The translations under genes and the position numbers were made by a program. Below, piece by piece: positions 43,942 through 54,214 of a stretch of 61,993 nucleotides of DNA. The stretch comes from Psychromonas sp. SP041. GTDB lineage: Bacteria; Pseudomonadota; Gammaproteobacteria; Enterobacterales; Psychromonadaceae. The stretch is from positions 1 through 61,993 of the forward strand of contig NZ_CBRF02000030.1 of the NCBI RefSeq assembly GCF_000470315.2. The letters are read 5' to 3'. The number at the start of each line of letters is the position of its first letter. Position 1 is the stretch's first letter. A model generated the notes under the pieces. It did no database searches, was not told the origin of the DNA, and saw only the letters and a program-made list of their open reading frames with translations.

Positions 43942-44925
43942 ATGGCTTATCCTGACTTACCTAAAGAAAAACCTTATTCATGGCTTAATATCATTCTTAT
44001 AGCAATTTGTGTTTCTATGTTTGGCTATAGCATTTTTTATTTTACTTACCCTAATGAACATCATCGATTAATGGAACGTTTGGGTGTCTCCAATGATTTT
44101 AATTTTGATTTCCTGAATGAGCCAGTAGTCGCAGAGAAACCTATTATTGAAGAGGACGTTATTGAGGAAGCGGTTGATGTTATTGAACCATCTGAAGTCA
44201 CCACGCTTTTATCTGCTGCACAACCAACGGAAGTGGTTGAAGAAGTAGAAGAGGAAAACCCTTTACCTTTATTAGATGAGTCAGACGATCTTGTTTTATC
44301 TGCTATTGATGAGTTTAGTGAAACAGCATTAATAACGGACAATTTATTACAAAGCGGTTTAATACGCAGTACGGTCGTTTTTATTGATAATTTTAGCCGT
44401 GGAGATTTAATTACAAGCTTTAGCCCTTTGTTTCCACCTAAAGAACCTTTTAAAGTAAAAAGAAGCGATGGCAAAATTTATGTCTCAATATACGGATATA
44501 AACGATACGACGATTACAGTAATTACATTGCTTCACTGGATAGTCAACAACTGGTACAGGCGTACAATACATTTAAGCCATTAGTTGATGAATCTTATGC
44601 TGAAGTTGCACGTGAAGGGACTAAATTTGACGATGTATTGAATGATGCAATCGACATGGCGTTGAGTGTACCGGTTATTAATGGGCCAATTACGTTGAAG
44701 TCCCCTTCTGTTATGTATTTATTTAATAACCCTGCTTTAGAATCATTAAATGACGCTCAAAAATTACTATTGAGATTAGGGCCTGATAATTTAACTAAGG
44801 TACAAGATAAGTTAAGAAGTATTCAAGCTGAATTGGTTAAACAAAGTATGGAAAGTGACGAAGTTTATTCATCGTCAACACTAGAAAAAACTGGTGAGCC
44901 CGCGCTATTAAGTCAAGAAGACTAA
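43942..44925 (+). CDS. membrane-anchored protein of unknown function
   Basis: ATG at 43942 is preferred (AAGGAG 10 bp upstream); a TTG at 43936 with 4-bp spacing is the alternative. The 327-residue product has one N-terminal membrane helix (about 14-36) and a long periplasmic part. Residues about 60-130 are very acidic (EEDVIEEAVDVIEP, EEVEEENPLPLLDESDD). The C-terminal 180 residues look globular (LIRSTVVFIDNFSRGDLI, VKRSDGKIYVSIYGYKRYDD), with a conserved feel, but I cannot name the family. It is monocistronic with a bidirectional terminator. Confidence 0.75.
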   Translation: MAYPDLPKEKPYSWLNIILIAICVSMFGYSIFYFTYPNEHHRLMERLGVSNDFNFDFLNEPVVAEKPIIEEDVIEEAVDVIEPSEVTTLLSAAQPTEVVEEVEEENPLPLLDESDDLVLSAIDEFSETALITDNLLQSGLIRSTVVFIDNFSRGDLITSFSPLFPPKEPFKVKRSDGKIYVSIYGYKRYDDYSNYIASLDSQQLVQAYNTFKPLVDESYAEVAREGTKFDDVLNDAIDMALSVPVINGPITLKSPSVMYLFNNPALESLNDAQKLLLRLGPDNLTKVQDKLRSIQAELVKQSMESDEVYSSSTLEKTGEPALLSQED

Positions 44926-44964
44926 AATGGTTAAGCAATATAATACTATTGATAAACCATCAGT

Positions 44965-45006
44965 AAAAAAAGCCACTATTAGTTGATATCTAATAGTGGC
45001 TTTTTT
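44965..45006. terminator. bidirectional terminator
   Basis: AAAAAAGCCACTATTA (44966-44981) and TAATAGTGGCTTTTTT (44991-45006) form a 16-bp stem with A and T tracts on its flanks, between two convergent genes. Confidence 0.95.
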
Positions 45007-45043
45007 ATGAAGTCATTTTTATTAAGTAATTTCTTATAAAAGA

Positions 45044-46816
45044 TTACTTATGAAATACGTTACTTATCCAAACGGTTTGATAAGGCGCTAATGTGATCAT
45101 TTCTTGTTGCATGTCTAGCTCAGCACCTGAAATCAATTCATACCAATTATCTGTCATGATTAAATTTAAATCATGAATCGCTAATTCCATTTCGTGATCG
45201 GTAATATTGCTAATACAAAAGATACTTTGCTTTCTATCTTGGCTCTGTCTCCAGAAACCAAACATTTGTAACCCTAGATGTAAGGTAAACTGAGTGGCAT
45301 TAGGATGAAAAGCCGGTTGTTTGATACGTAGGTCAAGTAAACCTTTAAGCGAACTTAACACAACCGCATGATGATTCTCACTGTCAGATAATTTCCCCTG
45401 TAGCTCTTGGTAATCCCAACGATGACGATTAATAGAACGATTTTGTTGTGTATTTTCTACTTTTTCATAATCATTTTGTGTGCCTAACAAACTATGAATA
45501 TAAACACCTGGAATACCTTCTAATCCAAACATAATGGCATGTGCACAGATAAAGCGTTGTAGCCCTAAGCTATCTCTACCTTTGGTTGTGCCCTGTAACG
45601 CATCATATAACGCGATATTGATTTCATAGGCTTTAGGTTCACCTGTTTCAGTGGTGCGCCAAGACACTTTACCGCCGAACTCCTGCATGGTTTCTACTAA
45701 GCTACTTAGCTCATAATCATTTAACAGCCCTTCTGCTGGTCTTAACCCAATCCCATCATGCGAGGCAATAAAGTTAAAGTAGAAGGTCCCATTTTGCGAG
45801 GGCGGCATACTCATTAACCAACGTTTAAGGTACAAGCAATTACCAGTCACTAAACTGTTAATTAATAAAGGAGGTAGAGAGAAGTTATAGATGGCATGTG
45901 CTTCATTAGCATTACCAAAATAAGTAAGGTTTTGTGTATTGGGAATATTGGTTTCAGTGATAATAACCGCATCACTCACCGCATGCTCTAACAGTGTTCT
46001 CAGTAAACGCACGACTTCATGGGTTTCTGGTAGATTGATAGAACTGCTATTTAGCTTTTTCCATAAGAAAGCAACGGCATCAAAACGCAGTATTTTTACA
46101 CCCATGTCGAGATACAAACGAATGATTGAAACAAAGCTTTTTAATACTTCAGGGTTTCTAAAGTCAAAGTCGACTTGGTCATGGCTAAAAGTACACCAAA
46201 CATGTTGTGTGCCTTTACCAGTATCTGTTTCTCTTAATAGGTCAGAGGTTCTTGGTCTAACCACCTCTGACAAATCATCATCTGGTGATGCGGTATAGAA
46301 GAAGTCATAGCCAATGCCTTCGCCTTTAATGAAGTTATCAAACCACGCACTTCGACTAGAACAATGGTTAATCACTAGATCAGACATTAACCGACGATCT
46401 TTGGCTATGCTTTGTATTTCTTTCCAACCACCTAGTGAGTCATTAACGCTTGAGTAGTCGATCACTGAGAAGCCATCGTCTGAGCTATAAGGGAAGAATG
46501 GGAGAATATGAACGCTGTTAACACTGTTACCGATGTGATTGTCTAGAAAGTGTTTTAACGTCTCTAGTGGCTTTTCATCGGCTTTTAGTAAACTGTCACC
46601 ATAGGTGATCATGATAACGTCTTTTTGTGACCAATGGTTTTGATAAGCGACAGGTGTATGGCAGTTTTCGTCTAATCGCATCAACGTTATTAATTGATCG
46701 CTAAGTTCATCATAATCAACGGGTTGATCGACGTCTTTGTAAATAAAAGTAAGTTGTTGTATTAATTTGTTTTTTAACACAAGCAACTCATTTTCTTCGG
46801 CATTCTGTTCTGCCAT
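45044..46816 (-). CDS. GH13_18 sugar phosphorylase, probably glucosylglycerate phosphorylase
   Basis: Start chosen at 46816 ([10 protein letters not shown]...), since AAGGGG lies 7 bp upstream; a frame reaching 46870 exists. The 590-residue product is of the sucrose phosphorylase family. The nucleophile Asp246 is in [11 protein letters not shown], the acid/base Glu288 in IITETNIP and Asp354 in IASHDGIG. The (beta/alpha)8 blocks [18 protein letters not shown] and [14 protein letters not shown] fit. Subfamily members include sucrose, sucrose-6-phosphate and glucosylglycerate phosphorylases. Because it follows genes for making glucosylglycerate, phosphorolysis of that solute to glucose-1-phosphate and glycerate is the best guess. 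Cytoplasmic. Confidence 0.85.
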   Translation of the reverse strand: MAEQNAEENELLVLKNKLIQQLTFIYKDVDQPVDYDELSDQLITLMRLDENCHTPVAYQNHWSQKDVIMITYGDSLLKADEKPLETLKHFLDNHIGNSVNSVHILPFFPYSSDDGFSVIDYSSVNDSLGGWKEIQSIAKDRRLMSDLVINHCSSRSAWFDNFIKGEGIGYDFFYTASPDDDLSEVVRPRTSDLLRETDTGKGTQHVWCTFSHDQVDFDFRNPEVLKSFVSIIRLYLDMGVKILRFDAVAFLWKKLNSSSINLPETHEVVRLLRTLLEHAVSDAVIITETNIPNTQNLTYFGNANEAHAIYNFSLPPLLINSLVTGNCLYLKRWLMSMPPSQNGTFYFNFIASHDGIGLRPAEGLLNDYELSSLVETMQEFGGKVSWRTTETGEPKAYEINIALYDALQGTTKGRDSLGLQRFICAHAIMFGLEGIPGVYIHSLLGTQNDYEKVENTQQNRSINRHRWDYQELQGKLSDSENHHAVVLSSLKGLLDLRIKQPAFHPNATQFTLHLGLQMFGFWRQSQDRKQSIFCISNITDHEMELAIHDLNLIMTDNWYELISGAELDMQQEMITLAPYQTVWISNVFHK

Positions 46817-46999
46817 AACATTCCCCTTATTAATTGCCAATTGTTCACTTTTTGTAGAACAAATTGACAATGGTTTTTTATTTACAATTCATTATTTAGA
46901 GCTTCTTAACTCGCCAACTAATTTAACTAACTTGACCTACTTATTAAAATAAATGATCAAATAGTCGAATAGATGAATACTTACATTCAAGTGTTCTTA

Positions 47000-48223
47000 T
47001 TATTCACTAAACTCTTGATGATCTAATTCAACCGCTTCTTTCAATTGTTCTAACACATCTGGCATCGCACTGATCACACGGCTCCAAGAAGGAATAAATG
47101 GCGTATCCATTGGTTTATCTAAGAATATCTGCCCTGCTGTCATCACGTTTTCAGCAAACATTTCAATGGCTTTTTCTTCATTGTGGATATCAAGGTTCAA
47201 ACCATTCATCATCGCATCACCACGATACATTTCTAAATAATCAAGCGCGATACGGTAATAAGTTGCTTTTAACGTACGGATGCTTTCAGTACTGAATGTT
47301 TCACCTTGTGTGGCTAATTTACGGATGAATGCCTTAGTAATATCAACTGACATTTTCGATAAACCACCATCGACATTATCTAACGATAGATCTTGGTGTT
47401 TATGGTCGTAAGCGTCTGAAATATCTACCTGACAAGTACGGTTACTCGCATAGTTACGATGCATTTCAGACAGTACGCCAATTTCTAATCCCCAATCGCT
47501 TGGAATACGTAAATCGGTTAATACATCTTTTCGGAATGAGAATTCGCCCGCTAATGGGTAAAGAAAGCTATCAATAAAGTCTAAGTACTCGTTGTGACCA
47601 ATAGTCTTTTTCAACGCTTTAACCAACGGAGTAACCAATAAGCGCGATACACGACCATTGATTTTGCCATCAGCAACACGAGAGTAAAAACCTTTACAGA
47701 ATTCGTAGTTGAACCCAGGGTTAGCAACAGGATAAATTAAACGCGCTAATAATGCACGGTCATAAGTGACGATATCGCAATCATGTAATGCCACTGATTC
47801 CGTTTTACCAGAAGCTAAGGTATAGCCCATGCAATACCAAACATTACGCCCTTTACCGAGCTCTTTCGGTGCTACGCCTAATGCTTGTAATTTAGCATCA
47901 AGTGCTTTTAATCGAGGGCCTTCATTCCATAATACACGGTGATGTTGAGGTAGTTTTTTGAAAAATTTAAGGGCATGTCGGTATTGCTCTTCACTTGCTC
48001 GGTCTAACCCGATGACGATTTCACTTAGGTAAGGCACTTCGCTAAGGTGGTCAACAATATCTGGGAAGGCATCACCTTCTAGCTCAGAGAAAAGAGAAGG
48101 TAATATTAAGCCCATCGGACGCGTTTTTGAAAATGACTTTAGCTCTTCTTCAAGGTTTTCATTACTGCGTTGTCTTAAATTATGCATTGTAGTCACAATG
48201 CCATTTTGATAAAAATCAGCCAT
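47000..48223 (-). CDS. glucosyl-3-phosphoglycerate synthase-like glycosyltransferase
   Basis: A 407-residue GT-A fold transferase. The metal site is VALHDCDIVTYD; later blocks PGFNYEFCKGFYSRV, GRVSRLLVTPLV, YPLAGEFSFRKDVL and PSDWGLEIGVLSEMHR follow the GpgS pattern (synthase of glucosyl-3-phosphoglycerate from NDP-glucose and 3-phosphoglycerate). The C-terminal 130 residues exceed short actinobacterial GpgS proteins but fit longer marine homologues. AAGGAAC lies upstream of the ATG, 16 bp after the phosphatase gene, so the two are cotranscribed. The sugar (glucose rather than mannose) is inferred from the family and the phosphorylase next door. Confidence 0.85.
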   Translation of the reverse strand: MADFYQNGIVTTMHNLRQRSNENLEEELKSFSKTRPMGLILPSLFSELEGDAFPDIVDHLSEVPYLSEIVIGLDRASEEQYRHALKFFKKLPQHHRVLWNEGPRLKALDAKLQALGVAPKELGKGRNVWYCMGYTLASGKTESVALHDCDIVTYDRALLARLIYPVANPGFNYEFCKGFYSRVADGKINGRVSRLLVTPLVKALKKTIGHNEYLDFIDSFLYPLAGEFSFRKDVLTDLRIPSDWGLEIGVLSEMHRNYASNRTCQVDISDAYDHKHQDLSLDNVDGGLSKMSVDITKAFIRKLATQGETFSTESIRTLKATYYRIALDYLEMYRGDAMMNGLNLDIHNEEKAIEMFAENVMTAGQIFLDKPMDTPFIPSWSRVISAMPDVLEQLKEAVELDHQEFSE

Positions 48224-48239
48224 TTGTCAGTTCCTTAAT

Positions 48240-49091
48240 TCAATAAATTAATTTCGATGATAAAATTTTGTTTAAACATTCCGCCCACCCAGCAGGACCA
48301 TATAGGCTGCTTTGAAAAACATGTTCATTCCTTGTTAACTCAGGGAAGTCATGGACAGGTGAACGAACTTGTACCGCTATTGTTGCTTGTTCAAGCATAG
48401 CGATATCATTTTTGCCATCGCCTAGTGCGATGGTCACAATTTGATTAGGCAATGACTCTAAATCGATGGACATTTGGTTATGCTTATACTGCTCAGTTAA
48501 CCAAGCTTGTGCCTGGCCTTTATCACAGTGGCCGCTGATGTGTAAGAAACGACCTCCTTGCAAAACGTTTGCACCTAACTTAACCATGAGATGAGTGAAT
48601 TTTTCTTGTTGTTCTTCACTTCCCAACCAATTTAAAGGTTCTCCATATTGGCGCTGCTTAGACAATGCTGCATTTTCAAGGCTTAAACCGGTGAGTTCTG
48701 CTAGTTGTTCTACTGTCATGCCAGAGAAACCTTGGAAAGCCTCTTTGAATGAATCTGCGTTATTTTTTAACAGTGCTAGCCAATGATCTTTATTTGGACA
48801 AAATGATTTAACCCAAAATCCATTTTCTAGTTGGGTATCTGCAGGTTGTGTTGGAAAGTAATTAACAGGGATGTAGATGGCCGCGCCATTTTCAATAATA
48901 AAAGGAGAGTTTAAGTTGAGTTGCTGACGAATTAATTGAATTTCAGGAAGTGTTTTACTGCTGTTAGGTATTATCGCAATATTATTCTGCTTTAACCTCA
49001 TTATCATGTCTGTTGCGTCATCAGTTTGATAAGTATAATGGTCCAATAATGTTCCATCTAAATCGGTAAACACCAATATTTTTTTATTCAT
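48240..49091 (-). CDS. glucosyl/mannosyl-3-phosphoglycerate phosphatase (HAD IIB)
   Basis: A 283-residue HAD-superfamily phosphatase. Motif I is FTDLDGTLLDH, motif II PNSSKTLPEI, the cap domain spans about 90-205, and motif IV is ALGDGKNDIAML. The family is mannosyl-3-phosphoglycerate phosphatase (MpgP/YedP). It should remove the phosphate from the product of the synthase to give the compatible solute glucosylglycerate (or mannosylglycerate). It is the first gene of the three-gene unit phosphatase-synthase-phosphorylase. Cytoplasmic. Confidence 0.9.
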   Translation of the reverse strand: MNKKILVFTDLDGTLLDHYTYQTDDATDMIMRLKQNNIAIIPNSSKTLPEIQLIRQQLNLNSPFIIENGAAIYIPVNYFPTQPADTQLENGFWVKSFCPNKDHWLALLKNNADSFKEAFQGFSGMTVEQLAELTGLSLENAALSKQRQYGEPLNWLGSEEQQEKFTHLMVKLGANVLQGGRFLHISGHCDKGQAQAWLTEQYKHNQMSIDLESLPNQIVTIALGDGKNDIAMLEQATIAVQVRSPVHDFPELTRNEHVFQSSLYGPAGWAECLNKILSSKLIY

Positions 49092-49680
49092 CTATATTCC
49101 GTTTATTTGATGAGATACTTTGAGCTCTTTTACCTTGTTCGATATATTTATAGCACACTATTTTGTACAAAAAAAAACTATTTACTTTTGTTTTTAACTA
49201 TTTAAAAAAACTAAAGGTTATATCATTCACTACAATTCAATATTAATTCCATGCTAAGTATTAGTACTCATTAATATTAAAATGAACCGTTTCATTTCCT
49301 ATTAATGCGAATAAATCTAGCTAATAAATAAAAAGTAAGCTTTTCTACAATACATTAATTACGCAAAAATTAAACAATTTGTATTAATTTCCTGCATTTC
49401 AAATGTATTACTTAATGACTTAGATTGAAAAACGACCAAGCAATACCTCATTTACCACATAAGGACATCACTTAGTCGTCAATTGAAAATAACGGTTAAT
49501 AATTGATTTGAAAATACATTTAGTCTTATTCTTCAATTCATTTACATCAAAAAATAAATTAAAAAGAATAAACTTGTACTCGATATCACTGTCGCATTGA
49601 CCAACTCGTTAAGATTAAATAAGCGCTTAATTACCATTGTAGAATTAGTTGAATTAGTTGATTTAATCATATTGATTCCC
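49092..49680. other. intergenic region
   Basis: 589 bp, strongly AT-rich, upstream of the solute operon and downstream of pdsO. Near 49642-49666 GAATTAGTT is repeated in tandem. No remnant of a sortase or vWA-domain target gene was recognised here. Confidence 0.45.
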
Positions 49681-50988
49681 TTAAAGTGAGTAATTTGAAG
49701 TAGACGTTAATAGTGATAAGTTACTAATTGATGACACTTGAACACTTTCTAATAGAATCTCATTCCCCTCTTTTTTATTATTCACTTGTTCATCTGAATT
49801 GAGTTCATCATTGTTTGATTTTAACTGTTCATTCGACTCAGGTACTGTCGTTTCATCTGCTATCTTTGAAGAGGTTTTATTCAGTTTAGATTGGCTTAAG
49901 TTAGACTGACCTAAGTTAGACTGGCTTAATTTAGAATGATTTAAGTTAGCGTCTGAATTACCTTGTTGATCAAAACCTAAGTTAATTTCATCTAACAATA
50001 AATCGGTATTAACTTGCACGGTCTCAGGATCGTTAACGTACATATTAATTGGTGTGTTTTTCTGTTTCTGACCTACTGCCTTTTCTTGCTGTTTAGCAAA
50101 CAAAGTTGTTTGTTGCTCTTGCTTTTTTTGTTCATCTTTTCTTCGCTCAATTAATGCTATACGTCTTTGTTCTATTTTCTCATTACGCTTTTGCACCGTG
50201 ATTGCCAGTTCCTGCGTTTCTGGCTTGTATTCCATGACACGCACTTTTCTTAACCCATAATTGTAAGTGCTGTTAGCTAATTGCATTGCTTCGTATTCAC
50301 CTAAAGTGATTAGAGTCAGTTGATTTTCTGCAACACCTTGATTAACTAGAAAATCAGCTACTTTTTTTGCACGCTCTTTTGCAAGTTTTAGATTATAAGT
50401 TGCACTACCCGATTTATCTGTATTCCCTACGACTTGCCACTGTTTAGTCTCTACTTGAGACTTAATGTGCTCTGCGACTGATACCAACTCCAGCTTATAT
50501 TCAGGTGCAATCACTGAAGAAGAGAGAGCGAAATACACATCAGTGACGTCATTTTTATTCTTTTCTAAACCTTTTAAACCTTTATTATCAATTTGTGCTT
50601 CTTTCGATGATCTAAGTTTCGATGAACTAAATTTTGAAGAGTTAAGTTCTGCTGTGCTAAGTCCTACAGCGCTATGCATAGAATTTTCACGTTCCGATAA
50701 TAAATTCTGCTCTGCAATCGCAGCTTGTTCACTAATGTCTGTTGTTAATAGGCTGTCGTCTTGAGTACGTTTAAAAAAAGCGGCATTATTGCGTTCACCA
50801 TCAAGACCATTATTATTTGCTTTTACTGGTACCGTGTAGCGACTCAAGTGTTCAGAAAATTTCATTGCTTCTTTATTAGAACGGTAATCTTCTAATAACA
50901 ACAACCCTCCCGTTAAAGCAGAAAGCGCAATAACACCAACGAGCGTGTTTTTAAGATGAGATGATTTTTTTGGTAATTGAGTATTCAT
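49681..50988 (-). CDS. pdsO: PdsO-like sortase-associated OmpA family protein
   Basis: 435 residues. One N-terminal helix (about 14-31) anchors it in the inner membrane. The OmpA/MotB-like peptidoglycan-binding domain is in the middle (about 148-253: DVYFALSSSVIAPEYK, NTDKSGSATYNLKLAKERAK, GEYEAMQLANSTYNYGLRKV). A Lys/Gln/Glu-rich coiled coil (about 255-305) follows, then a low-complexity tail with five-residue repeats (SKLSQ, SNLGQ, SNLSQ, SKLNK). This plan matches PdsO of the proteobacterial dedicated sortase system. It is divergent from pdsR-pdsS. AAGGGG precedes the ATG. Confidence 0.7.
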   Translation of the reverse strand: MNTQLPKKSSHLKNTLVGVIALSALTGGLLLLEDYRSNKEAMKFSEHLSRYTVPVKANNNGLDGERNNAAFFKRTQDDSLLTTDISEQAAIAEQNLLSERENSMHSAVGLSTAELNSSKFSSSKLRSSKEAQIDNKGLKGLEKNKNDVTDVYFALSSSVIAPEYKLELVSVAEHIKSQVETKQWQVVGNTDKSGSATYNLKLAKERAKKVADFLVNQGVAENQLTLITLGEYEAMQLANSTYNYGLRKVRVMEYKPETQELAITVQKRNEKIEQRRIALIERRKDEQKKQEQQTTLFAKQQEKAVGQKQKNTPINMYVNDPETVQVNTDLLLDEINLGFDQQGNSDANLNHSKLSQSNLGQSNLSQSKLNKTSSKIADETTVPESNEQLKSNNDELNSDEQVNNKKEGNEILLESVQVSSISNLSLLTSTSNYSL

Positions 50989-51213
50989 AATGTTTACCCC
51001 TTTTGAGATTAATAATGCAACTTCGGCTGCTGTTTAGATGTCAGTATTACAACAAACCTAAATGGCAAAATTAGGGAGTAAAAAAGGCAAACTAATGATC
51101 AATTATGTTCAAATAATGGCAAAGGGTTTATTTGATTGTTTTTACGCTCCACCAGCGCCACAATGAATCACTAAAATAAGTAAATGAACCAATAAATAGG
51201 AATGAAAGCGAAC

Positions 51214-51921
51214 ATGAAACGTATTGCAATTATTGAAGATGACCAAAGTATCCGAGAAAACTATACCGATCTTATGACGCGTTATGGTTATCAAGTAGAG
51301 GGTTACGAAGGTAGAGAGCAAGCAATGCAGGCATTCACAATCCGTTTACCTGATTTAGCCATTATTGATGTTGGTTTAGGCCATGAATACGATGGAGGTT
51401 TTTTATTGTGTCAGCAATTACGTCAATTATCGGCAACGATTCCTATTATATTTCTAACCGCTCGTGATAATGATTTTGATAGTATTTCAGGATTGCGTTT
51501 AGGTGCAGACGACTATTTAAGTAAAGAAATTGGTTTAGAACATTTAATGGTGCGAATTAGTGCCCTATTTAGACGCACAGAATTAAGTCAATCAGTCCAA
51601 ACTACAGAGTCTTCTGTTTTAACACGTGGTGCTTTAACCATTGATAATGACAAAATGCAGATTAGCTGGAATAACCAACTGCTTGAAGTGACTATTACTG
51701 AGTTTTGGATCATTCATGCGTTGGCCAATAAGTCAGGTGTCGTCAGAAGTCGTCAACAATTAATGACCGACGCCAATATGGTGGTCGATGACAATACCAT
51801 CACTTCTCATATCAAACGTATCCGCAAAAAATTTATACACATAGACTCCGCGTTTGATGAAATAACCGCGATTTATGGCATGGGCTATCGTTGGGATATC
51901 TCCCCAGAGGCACAAGCGTAA
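51214..51921 (+). CDS. pdsR: PdsR-like response regulator
   Basis: The start at 51214 (MKRIAIIEDD...) is preferred because it fits the receiver fold; a frame from 51202 adds four residues, and neither has a strong ribosome-binding site. The 235-residue product is a receiver domain (acidic pair EDD, phosphorylated Asp in IIDVGLG, Thr/Lys in FLTARD and YLSKEI) plus an OmpR/PhoB-type winged helix. The segment DVGLGHEYDGGFLLCQQLRQ is distinctive of the response regulator of the marine sortase system. Its stop overlaps the kinase start by one base (TAATG). Confidence 0.85.
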   Translation: MKRIAIIEDDQSIRENYTDLMTRYGYQVEGYEGREQAMQAFTIRLPDLAIIDVGLGHEYDGGFLLCQQLRQLSATIPIIFLTARDNDFDSISGLRLGADDYLSKEIGLEHLMVRISALFRRTELSQSVQTTESSVLTRGALTIDNDKMQISWNNQLLEVTITEFWIIHALANKSGVVRSRQQLMTDANMVVDDNTITSHIKRIRKKFIHIDSAFDEITAIYGMGYRWDISPEAQA

Positions 51922-54185
51922 TGAGGTTTAAGTGGGGGTTGCGTAGTAAGTTATTAACACTCAGTAGCTTATTGTTATTGCTGCCTTGGTTTGCCTATCA
52001 ATTTGTTATTGAAATGGAAAACTTCTTACGTTTAGGCCAACAACAAACCTTACTCGGCACAACCAGCGCAGTAGCAACTGCCTTGCATGAACGCCCTAGT
52101 TTATTTAATGAAGATGACACACCAATAGCTGATTTTAAGAAAGGTCATGATCTTTATGTTTACGATTTAAAAGATCCTATTTTACTTGATGGTAATATAA
52201 AGGATTGGGCTGCTATTAAGACGCTTAACAACACTTATTCAAATGCTACTTACTCAAATACCACTAGCGAGGCTACTCAACATAATCAGGATGATGTTCG
52301 TTTCAATCAATGGCTAGGTAAACAAGGCGGTTATTTATATGCCTATTTTGAAGTGTTTGACCCCCAACCCGTTAAGCGTGAAAGTGCTAGTTCAAGCATA
52401 ACGGACAATGATCACCTCATTATTGCCATGAGTTCCCCTCAAGGTGAGTTACAACGTTATATTATTTCCGTCGCTGAAGACGGCTGGTTCAATGGTTATC
52501 GATATCCTCAACACAGTATTTATGCGACAAACGTAACGCGCGAAAAATCTATCCAAGGTATTTGGAAGTCGACTCCACAAGGCTATAACATCGAACTACG
52601 TCTCCCTTTGTCATTACTAGGCGATAAGTTAGGATTTCAATTAAATACGAGTTCAACTCTCAACAGCGGTAATATTGATAACAGCATCAGCACTTCTAAT
52701 CTATTAGACATCAATAAACTCGGCAGCGTGTTAATCCCTTCTCCTGAAATTGAGAATATATTATTAGCCATGAGCCATACCCGTTCTCGATTGTGGGTGG
52801 TTGATAGGCAGCAACGCGTGATAGCAAAGACCGGTGATATTCACCAAGCGACAGGCACCTGGCCTAGTGACTACTACTCTGATGGCAATAATGAGACTGA
52901 AAAAAATAATGGGAATGAAAAAAACAATAGTTCTGATGGCAACGGCTTTATTTCCAATAAAAGTGAAGAAATAAACGCCCCTTACAGCTTTTGGTCAACG
53001 ATAGAATCATTAATATTATCGCCACTCTATGATTTACTCTTAGACAAACCCGACAACAGTTTTGTAGATGCAGCAAAAAATGCCACGCAACTCGATTATG
53101 CATTAATTGATGAAGCCCTCACGGGTAAAGCAGCGACACAATGGCGATTGAACGCAGATCAAAAAGTATCGATTTTGAGTGCGGCACATCCGATCTTCAT
53201 TAACGGTAAAGTTGTTGGTGTTGTACTTGCTGAAGAAACAAATCACGGGATTTTAACGTTACGAAATCAAGCTTTAGAGAAAATGTTTAATGTGTTGATT
53301 GCTATCATTTTCATTGCCGGTATTTTACTATTTTTGTTTATTTCTACCGTGGTAAAACGCATTCGGCTATTACGCGATCAAAGCGAACATATCCTCGATA
53401 ACAATGGGCGTTTAAATGGAGAATTCAACGCAAGTCAACACAGTGATGAAATTGGAGATTTATCACGTAGCATGGCAGATATGGTAAAACGATTAGGCCA
53501 ATACCATCATTATGTTGAGCAATTGTCAGCACGCCTATCTCATGAATTACGCACACCCGTTGCTGTCGTCAGATCTTCTCTTGAGAATTTAGCGTTATTA
53601 CCTGCAAACGATGAACAAAAAAAGTACATACAGCGCTCTCAACAGGGAATCATCCGACTTAATAAAATACTGACCAGTATGAGTGAAGCGAGCCGGATTG
53701 AACAAAGTTTAGAACAAGGTGAAAAACAAACTATCGGTCTAAAAATGCTGATTAATAGCTGTTTACAGGGTTATGACATGATTTATAAACAATCAAACTT
53801 CATTGAGGATTTAGGTGAAGATAGTTTATTGGTTAATGCCGATCCTGACTTTTTAGTGCAATTACTGGATAAAATCGTCCATAACGCCGTTGAATTTTCC
53901 TCTGATGGTAAAGCAATAAGTGTCCGCTTAACTAAAAAAGACAGCTCTGCGGTGTTAACCATTGAAAATACAGGTCCGTTATTAGCAACAGATCAACAAC
54001 AAGACTTATTCCAATCAATGGTGTCTATCAGACCTTCATCGCAACAGCATGATACACATTTAGGCTTAGGTTTATACATTGCGAAGATGATTTGTGATTA
54101 CCATCAAGCCACGCTATCTATTGACAATAATCATCAATTAACTGGGGTGATCGTCACTATTCGCTTTCCCTTATTGGCGCTATAA
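51921..54185 (+). CDS. pdsS: PdsS-like sensor histidine kinase
   Basis: 754 residues from the ATG overlapping the pdsR stop. TM1 (about 11-30) and TM2 (about 460-482) flank a very large periplasmic part of about 430 residues. The region around DLYVYDLKDPILLDGNIKDW resembles a CBM9-like beta domain; a low-complexity Asn-rich stretch (about 320-345) follows. HAMP, HisKA (LSARLSHELRTPVAVVRSS, His about 541) and HATPase_c (VHNAVEFSS, THLGLGLYIAKMI) are complete. It is the predicted partner of PdsR. The architecture matches the dedicated sortase system kinase, but no sortase or target gene is nearby. Confidence 0.87.
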   Translation: MRFKWGLRSKLLTLSSLLLLLPWFAYQFVIEMENFLRLGQQQTLLGTTSAVATALHERPSLFNEDDTPIADFKKGHDLYVYDLKDPILLDGNIKDWAAIKTLNNTYSNATYSNTTSEATQHNQDDVRFNQWLGKQGGYLYAYFEVFDPQPVKRESASSSITDNDHLIIAMSSPQGELQRYIISVAEDGWFNGYRYPQHSIYATNVTREKSIQGIWKSTPQGYNIELRLPLSLLGDKLGFQLNTSSTLNSGNIDNSISTSNLLDINKLGSVLIPSPEIENILLAMSHTRSRLWVVDRQQRVIAKTGDIHQATGTWPSDYYSDGNNETEKNNGNEKNNSSDGNGFISNKSEEINAPYSFWSTIESLILSPLYDLLLDKPDNSFVDAAKNATQLDYALIDEALTGKAATQWRLNADQKVSILSAAHPIFINGKVVGVVLAEETNHGILTLRNQALEKMFNVLIAIIFIAGILLFLFISTVVKRIRLLRDQSEHILDNNGRLNGEFNASQHSDEIGDLSRSMADMVKRLGQYHHYVEQLSARLSHELRTPVAVVRSSLENLALLPANDEQKKYIQRSQQGIIRLNKILTSMSEASRIEQSLEQGEKQTIGLKMLINSCLQGYDMIYKQSNFIEDLGEDSLLVNADPDFLVQLLDKIVHNAVEFSSDGKAISVRLTKKDSSAVLTIENTGPLLATDQQQDLFQSMVSIRPSSQQHDTHLGLGLYIAKMICDYHQATLSIDNNHQLTGVIVTIRFPLLAL

Positions 54186-54214
54186 ATTAAGATGTTTGGT
54201 TAAATAGACTGATT

